The translations under genes and the position numbers were made by a program. A stretch of 64,000 nucleotides of DNA from Geothrix sp. 21YS21S-2 (GTDB taxonomy: Bacteria > Acidobacteriota > Holophagae > Holophagales > Holophagaceae): positions 778,001 through 842,000 of the forward strand of contig NZ_CP132910.1 in assembly GCF_030846775.1 (NCBI RefSeq). The letters are read 5' to 3'. Each line of letters starts with the position of its first letter. Position 1 is the first letter of the stretch. The notes under the pieces were generated by a model. The model had not been told where the DNA came from, did not search any database, and saw nothing but the letters and a program-made list of their open reading frames with translations. This document shows, in pieces, positions 60,651 to 64,000 of this stretch.

Positions 60651-62542
60651 ACCTGGTGAAGCTGGCCACCTCCGAGCACCTGGACCGGGCCCGTACCGTG
60701 CTTCGCCGCGCGCGCCGCGCCTGGTCCCCCCCGCCCCGGATGAGCGTGACGGAATGGGCCGACACCTACCGCCAGATGAGCGCGGAGAACTGCGCAGAGC
60801 CCGGCCGGTTCAACTCAGCGCGTGCGCCCTACCAGCGGGGCCCGATGAATGCCATCTCGGATCCCCTGATCGAGACGGTCACCATCATGAGCTCGGCCCA
60901 GGTGGGCAAGAACGAGATCTGCCACAACGGCCTGGGCTGGATCATCGACCTCTACCCCGGGCCGGCCCTGTGGGTGGCTCCGACCGAGAAGGCCGCGGAG
61001 AAGTGGAGCAAGACCCGCCTCGCCCCCATGCTCCGGGACACTCCGCGCCTAAAGGGGAAGGTGGCGGATCCGAAGAGCCGGGACACCGGAAACACGATCC
61101 TGGAGAAGCAGTTCCCGGAAGGCCTGCTCTTCATCGTCGGGTCCAACGCCCCCAGCGGCCTGGCCTCCCAGCCGATCCAGTACGTTTTCGGGGATGAAAT
61201 TGACCGAATGGAGGCCTCGGCCGGCACCGAGGGCGACATCCTAGACCTCGCCAAGAAGCGGACCACCACGTACGTGGGCCGTCGAAAGCACGTTTGGGTG
61301 AGCACGCCCGGCATCAAGGGGGTCTCCCGCATCTTCAAGAGCTGGGAGCAGTCGGACCAGCGCCGGTACTTCATGCCCTGCCCCCATTGCGGGGAACGGA
61401 TCACCTTCCGCTGGAAGGATCCCGATGGAACCTACCGGGTGATCTGGCCCCACGAACCCGAGGAGCCCGAGAAGGCCTATTACGTCTGCGACCGGTGCGG
61501 CGGCGTGATCACCGACGCCCACAAGCACAAGATGTTGGAAGCCGGGGAATGGATCGCCGGCCGCCCCGAGGTGAAGGGGCACGCCGGGTTCAACCTGAAC
61601 GAGCTCTACAGCCCCTGGCGAACCTTCGGGGATGTGGCCAAGGCCTTCCTCGAGGCCAAGGCCGGCGGCCCGATGTCCCTCATGGTGTGGGTGAACACCT
61701 CCCTGGGCGAGCCCTGGGACCCCCGGGACGGGGAAGGTCTCCAGGTCCAGGGCCTCAAGGCGCGCCGGGAGCACTACGCCGCCGAGGTCCCCATTGGCGT
61801 GGCCTATCTCACCCTGGGCGGCGACATGCAGGACGACCGCTGGGAGTACATCGTCCGGGGCTGGGGCCACGGTGGGGAATCCTGGCTCATCAAGCGCGGC
61901 ATGGTCCTGGGCAACCCCGCCATGGAGACATTTTGGGCCGATGTGGATCAGGTCCTCTCAGGAGAGTTCCGCCACGTGTCCGGATACCCCATGCGCATCA
62001 CCAGCGCCTGCCTGGACTCGGGAGGCCACTACTCCAAACAGGTCAAGGCCTTCTGCAGCCCACGGAGCAACCGACGCATTTTCGCCATCCAGGGGGCGAG
62101 CACCGCCCTGCAGAAGCCCGTCATGCGTTCCAACAAGAAGACCAAGCTGTGGCGTCTGGATACGATCGCCCTCAAGGACACGTTCTTCGCATGCCTGCGC
62201 GTCCAGGGCCCCGGGCCCGGGTTCGTCCATTGGCCGGACAACCTCCTGGACGACTATTTCGACCAGATCACAGCTGAAAAGGTCGTGTACCAGACCCGCA
62301 ATGGCGCGACCAGGCGCTCCTACAAGAAAGTCACCGAGGACGCGCGGAACGAGGCCCTGGACTGCGAAGTCTACGCCATGGCGGCCTGGGAGATCATTTC
62401 CGTGGGGACGGATGACATTGAGCGTGTCCTCAAGGCCCTCGCGGAGCAGGTTGGCCGCCCCCAGGGCTCCGGCCCGGCTGCACTTCCGTCCGGAAATACG
62501 GGCCACAGGACCCGCCGGGTGCGCAGCGCCGGCATCACCTGA
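60647..62542 (+). CDS. Terminase large subunit, GpA family
   Basis: A 631-residue packaging motor. The ATPase domain has a Walker-A-like SSAQVGKNE near residue 85 and Walker B VFGDEID near 180. A zinc-finger segment CPHCGERITF...YVCDRCGGVI lies near 245-290. The nuclease domain covers about 380-600 with acidic residues (LGGDMQDDRW, TSACLDSGGH, EALDCEVYAM). It cuts at cos and pumps DNA into the prohead. The family implies cohesive-end packaging. Length and order are normal. Confidence 0.95.
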   Translation: MNLVKLATSEHLDRARTVLRRARRAWSPPPRMSVTEWADTYRQMSAENCAEPGRFNSARAPYQRGPMNAISDPLIETVTIMSSAQVGKNEICHNGLGWIIDLYPGPALWVAPTEKAAEKWSKTRLAPMLRDTPRLKGKVADPKSRDTGNTILEKQFPEGLLFIVGSNAPSGLASQPIQYVFGDEIDRMEASAGTEGDILDLAKKRTTTYVGRRKHVWVSTPGIKGVSRIFKSWEQSDQRRYFMPCPHCGERITFRWKDPDGTYRVIWPHEPEEPEKAYYVCDRCGGVITDAHKHKMLEAGEWIAGRPEVKGHAGFNLNELYSPWRTFGDVAKAFLEAKAGGPMSLMVWVNTSLGEPWDPRDGEGLQVQGLKARREHYAAEVPIGVAYLTLGGDMQDDRWEYIVRGWGHGGESWLIKRGMVLGNPAMETFWADVDQVLSGEFRHVSGYPMRITSACLDSGGHYSKQVKAFCSPRSNRRIFAIQGASTALQKPVMRSNKKTKLWRLDTIALKDTFFACLRVQGPGPGFVHWPDNLLDDYFDQITAEKVVYQTRNGATRRSYKKVTEDARNEALDCEVYAMAAWEIISVGTDDIERVLKALAEQVGRPQGSGPAALPSGNTGHRTRRVRSAGIT

Positions 62543-62547
62543 AACGA

Positions 62548-62569
62548 TTTGCCGAAACGTTACGCCAAA
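62548..62569. promoter_or_regulatory. Late palindrome, second good copy
   Basis: TTTGCCGAA-ACGT-TACGCCAAA differs from the perfect dyad at 56968 by one base in each arm. It lies five bases after the terminase stop and before the DUF6148/portal genes, with GCGACTCT 18 bases downstream. No Shine-Dalgarno sequence precedes the next ATG, so the spacing here may serve regulation. Confidence 0.6.
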
Positions 62570-62601
62570 AAACATAGGGGCCTGAGCGCGACTCTTTGCC
62601 C

Positions 62602-62817
62602 ATGGCTGGCATAACCCTCGATCAAGCCCAATCGAAGCTCGCAGAATGGATGGCAGCGGATTCCGCGGTCGCCTCCGGGCAGGCCTACGAAATTCACGGG
62701 CGCAAGATGACCCGCGCGAACGCCGCCGAGATCCAGAACAACATCACATACTGGAACTCCTGGGTCGTTCGTCTGTCCAGGACCGGCATGCGCGTCCGCA
62801 ACGGGGTGCCCCGATGA
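62602..62817 (+). CDS. DUF6148 (head-tail-joining gpW-like) protein
   Basis: A 71-residue protein with the DUF6148 pattern (MAGITLDQAQSKLAEWM...RANAAEIQNNITYWNSWVVRL). In this place other lambda-like phages have gpW. An in-frame TTG six bases upstream is an alternative start. The stop overlaps the portal start by four bases. Confidence 0.82.
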   Translation: MAGITLDQAQSKLAEWMAADSAVASGQAYEIHGRKMTRANAAEIQNNITYWNSWVVRLSRTGMRVRNGVPR

Positions 62818-64000
62818 GCCGCCGGCAGACCATCGAGGCGATCAAGGCCGCAGTCCAGCCGACCCTCCTGGACGAGGCCATCGGCTTCTTCAGCCCCCGG
62901 CTGAAGCGGGAGCGGATCCAGAACCGCGCGACCGTGGCCATGATCGGCTCTTGGAACGGCGGTTCCCGGTCGCGGCGGGCCACGGCGGAATGGAACACGC
63001 CCACCGGTTCCGCCGATGCGGACCTCCTGTACGACCTGGAAACCATGCGGGATCGCTCCCGTGACCTGGGCCGGAACGTGCCCCTGGCCTGCGGGGCCAT
63101 CAACACGGTGGTCACCAACGTGATCGGCACCGGAATCCAAGCACGCCCCCGCATCAACGCGGAGCTGCTGGGCATGACCCCGGAGGAGGCCGACGCCTGG
63201 CAGAAGAACACCCGGCGGGAATGGGAGCTCTTCTTCGAATCAACCGACTGCGACATCACCCGGAACGATGATGGCTATGGCCTCCAGGGCATCGTCTTCC
63301 GCTCCGCGCTGGAGAGTGGGGACGTCTTCTCACTCCTCCCCCGAAAGAAGTTCGGGAAGGAGGCCTACGGCCTGAAGATCCAGGTCATCGAGGCCGATCG
63401 GGTCTGCAACCCCCAGAGCCAGAGGGAAACCGACACCTTCGCCGGCGGGGTCGAGATGGATGTGGATGGGGCCCCGGTGGCCTACCACATCCTGCGCCAG
63501 CACCCTGGATCCATCGCACCCTCCGCGCGCGTCTGGGACAGGGTTCAGGCCTACACCCCCCGGGGAACGCGCCGAATCCTCCATCACTTCGACCGCCGGC
63601 GGCCGGGGCAGACCCGCGGGTATCCCTACCTATCGCCAGTGATCGAGCTCCTCAAGCAGCTGGGCCACTACACGGATGCGGAGGTCATGGCCGCGGTCCT
63701 GAACGGCATGTTCTCGGTCTTCGTGACATCGCCCGACGGGAACGGACTGAATTCCGTCTCCCTCAACGACGATTCGAGCAGCCCTTCCAAGGACAACGAG
63801 GTGAAGCTCGGATCCGGCTCGATCGTGGATCTTCTCCCCGGGGAGAAGATCGAAATCGCGGACCCGAAGAGGCCCAACCAAGCCTTCGATCCCTTCGTGA
63901 TGGCCATCCTGCGCCAGATCGGCGTGGCCCTGGAGCTTCCCTTCGAAGTCCTGGTGAAACACTTCACCTCCAGCTACACCGCCGCCCGGGCCGCCCTCCA
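62814..64000 (+). CDS. Phage portal protein, lambda family (cut by window end)
   Basis: An open frame of at least 395 residues with the lambda portal layout. It begins TLLDEAIGFFSPRLKRERIQ and continues with RDLGRNVPLACGAINTVVTNVIG near residue 85 and a region around SALESGDVFSLLPRK (near 165). It reaches ALELPFEVLVKHFTSSYTAARAA at the window edge. The family is usually 500-530 residues, so about a quarter is missing. It forms the ring through which DNA enters the head. The ATG overlaps the previous stop. Confidence 0.95.
   Translation, partial: MSRRQTIEAIKAAVQPTLLDEAIGFFSPRLKRERIQNRATVAMIGSWNGGSRSRRATAEWNTPTGSADADLLYDLETMRDRSRDLGRNVPLACGAINTVVTNVIGTGIQARPRINAELLGMTPEEADAWQKNTRREWELFFESTDCDITRNDDGYGLQGIVFRSALESGDVFSLLPRKKFGKEAYGLKIQVIEADRVCNPQSQRETDTFAGGVEMDVDGAPVAYHILRQHPGSIAPSARVWDRVQAYTPRGTRRILHHFDRRRPGQTRGYPYLSPVIELLKQLGHYTDAEVMAAVLNGMFSVFVTSPDGNGLNSVSLNDDSSSPSKDNEVKLGSGSIVDLLPGEKIEIADPKRPNQAFDPFVMAILRQIGVALELPFEVLVKHFTSSYTAARAAL

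Larger units (their letters stand above)
39219..64000. mobile_element. Lambda-like prophage, left part
   Basis: A tRNA-derived attL, adjacent integrase, divergent repressor and early operon, replication and recombination genes, a lysis-like cassette, GpA/Nu1 terminase and lambda-type portal follow the usual order of a temperate tailed phage. Head, tail and right attachment site lie beyond the window. No broken phage gene was found, so it may be intact. Its GC is somewhat lower than the host's, with two clearly lower islands near 40.6-41.4 and 56.1-57.0 kb. Confidence 0.95.

Overview
The window is high-GC bacterial DNA with densely packed genes, many sharing stop/start overlaps of 1 to 8 bases. 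Codon use strongly favours G or C in third positions. The gene content (a selenium-type molybdenum hydroxylase with YgfK, a proton-pumping transhydrogenase behind an Fe-S protein with an FNR-type box, an Aer-like PAS chemoreceptor, a hemerythrin) suggests a versatile, at least partly anaerobic Gram-negative soil or sediment organism. My best guess from overall resemblance is Acidobacteriota of the Holophaga/Geothrix type. That is inference; no rRNA or other phylogenetic marker is present.

Host part, 1-39218. An SRAP/YedK DNA-crosslink protein overlaps an M50-like membrane protein. An MFS-like membrane protein, an M14 and an S9 peptidase follow, then an alkyltransferase-like protein without its cysteine, EttA and MgtE. 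Next come an FNR-boxed ferredoxin-like protein, pntAA-pntAB-pntB, an Aer-like chemoreceptor and a large secreted orphan. An ABC exporter pair with a coupled hydrolase, a VOC protein, three small orphans and a hemerythrin lead to a minus-strand operon: molybdenum hydroxylase, YgfK and an ATP-grasp ligase. The host part ends with a secreted orphan divergent from a hybrid histidine kinase, ribA coupled to an FAD amine-oxidase-like protein, a secreted metallo-beta-lactamase-fold hydrolase and a TfoX-like protein.

Prophage part, 39219-64000, continuing past the right edge. A tRNA 3' half with a CAU anticodon (39219-39263) marks attL. Beside it are a tyrosine integrase and a repressor on the minus strand, facing an early operon on the plus strand. 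The early operon holds a Bro-N antirepressor, a Cro-like protein, DUF2303, an HD hydrolase, a Rha/KilAC antirepressor, a cytosine methyltransferase with seven internal repeats, a RusA-like resolvase and a replication initiator. The initiator gene contains palindromic repeats that may be the phage origin. A Mor-like regulator, a DUF1364 nuclease, a DUF5131 protein and many small proteins follow.

A lower-GC island at about 55.65-57.02 kb carries two minus-strand genes, a zinc-ribbon protein and two candidate small RNAs, each ending in a strong intrinsic terminator. Late genes then begin with a lysis-like cassette (57021-59191), a structural-like protein, the Nu1/GpA terminase pair, a DUF6148 protein and a lambda-type portal cut off by the window end. 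A 22-bp palindrome occurs ahead of both the lysis cassette and the DUF6148/portal genes, suggesting a shared late-gene control element.

The most interesting signals are the candidate origin inside the initiator gene, the structured RNA/terminator island, the repeated late palindrome, the methyltransferase repeats, and the host operon joining a selenium-type hydroxylase to an ATP-grasp ligase.
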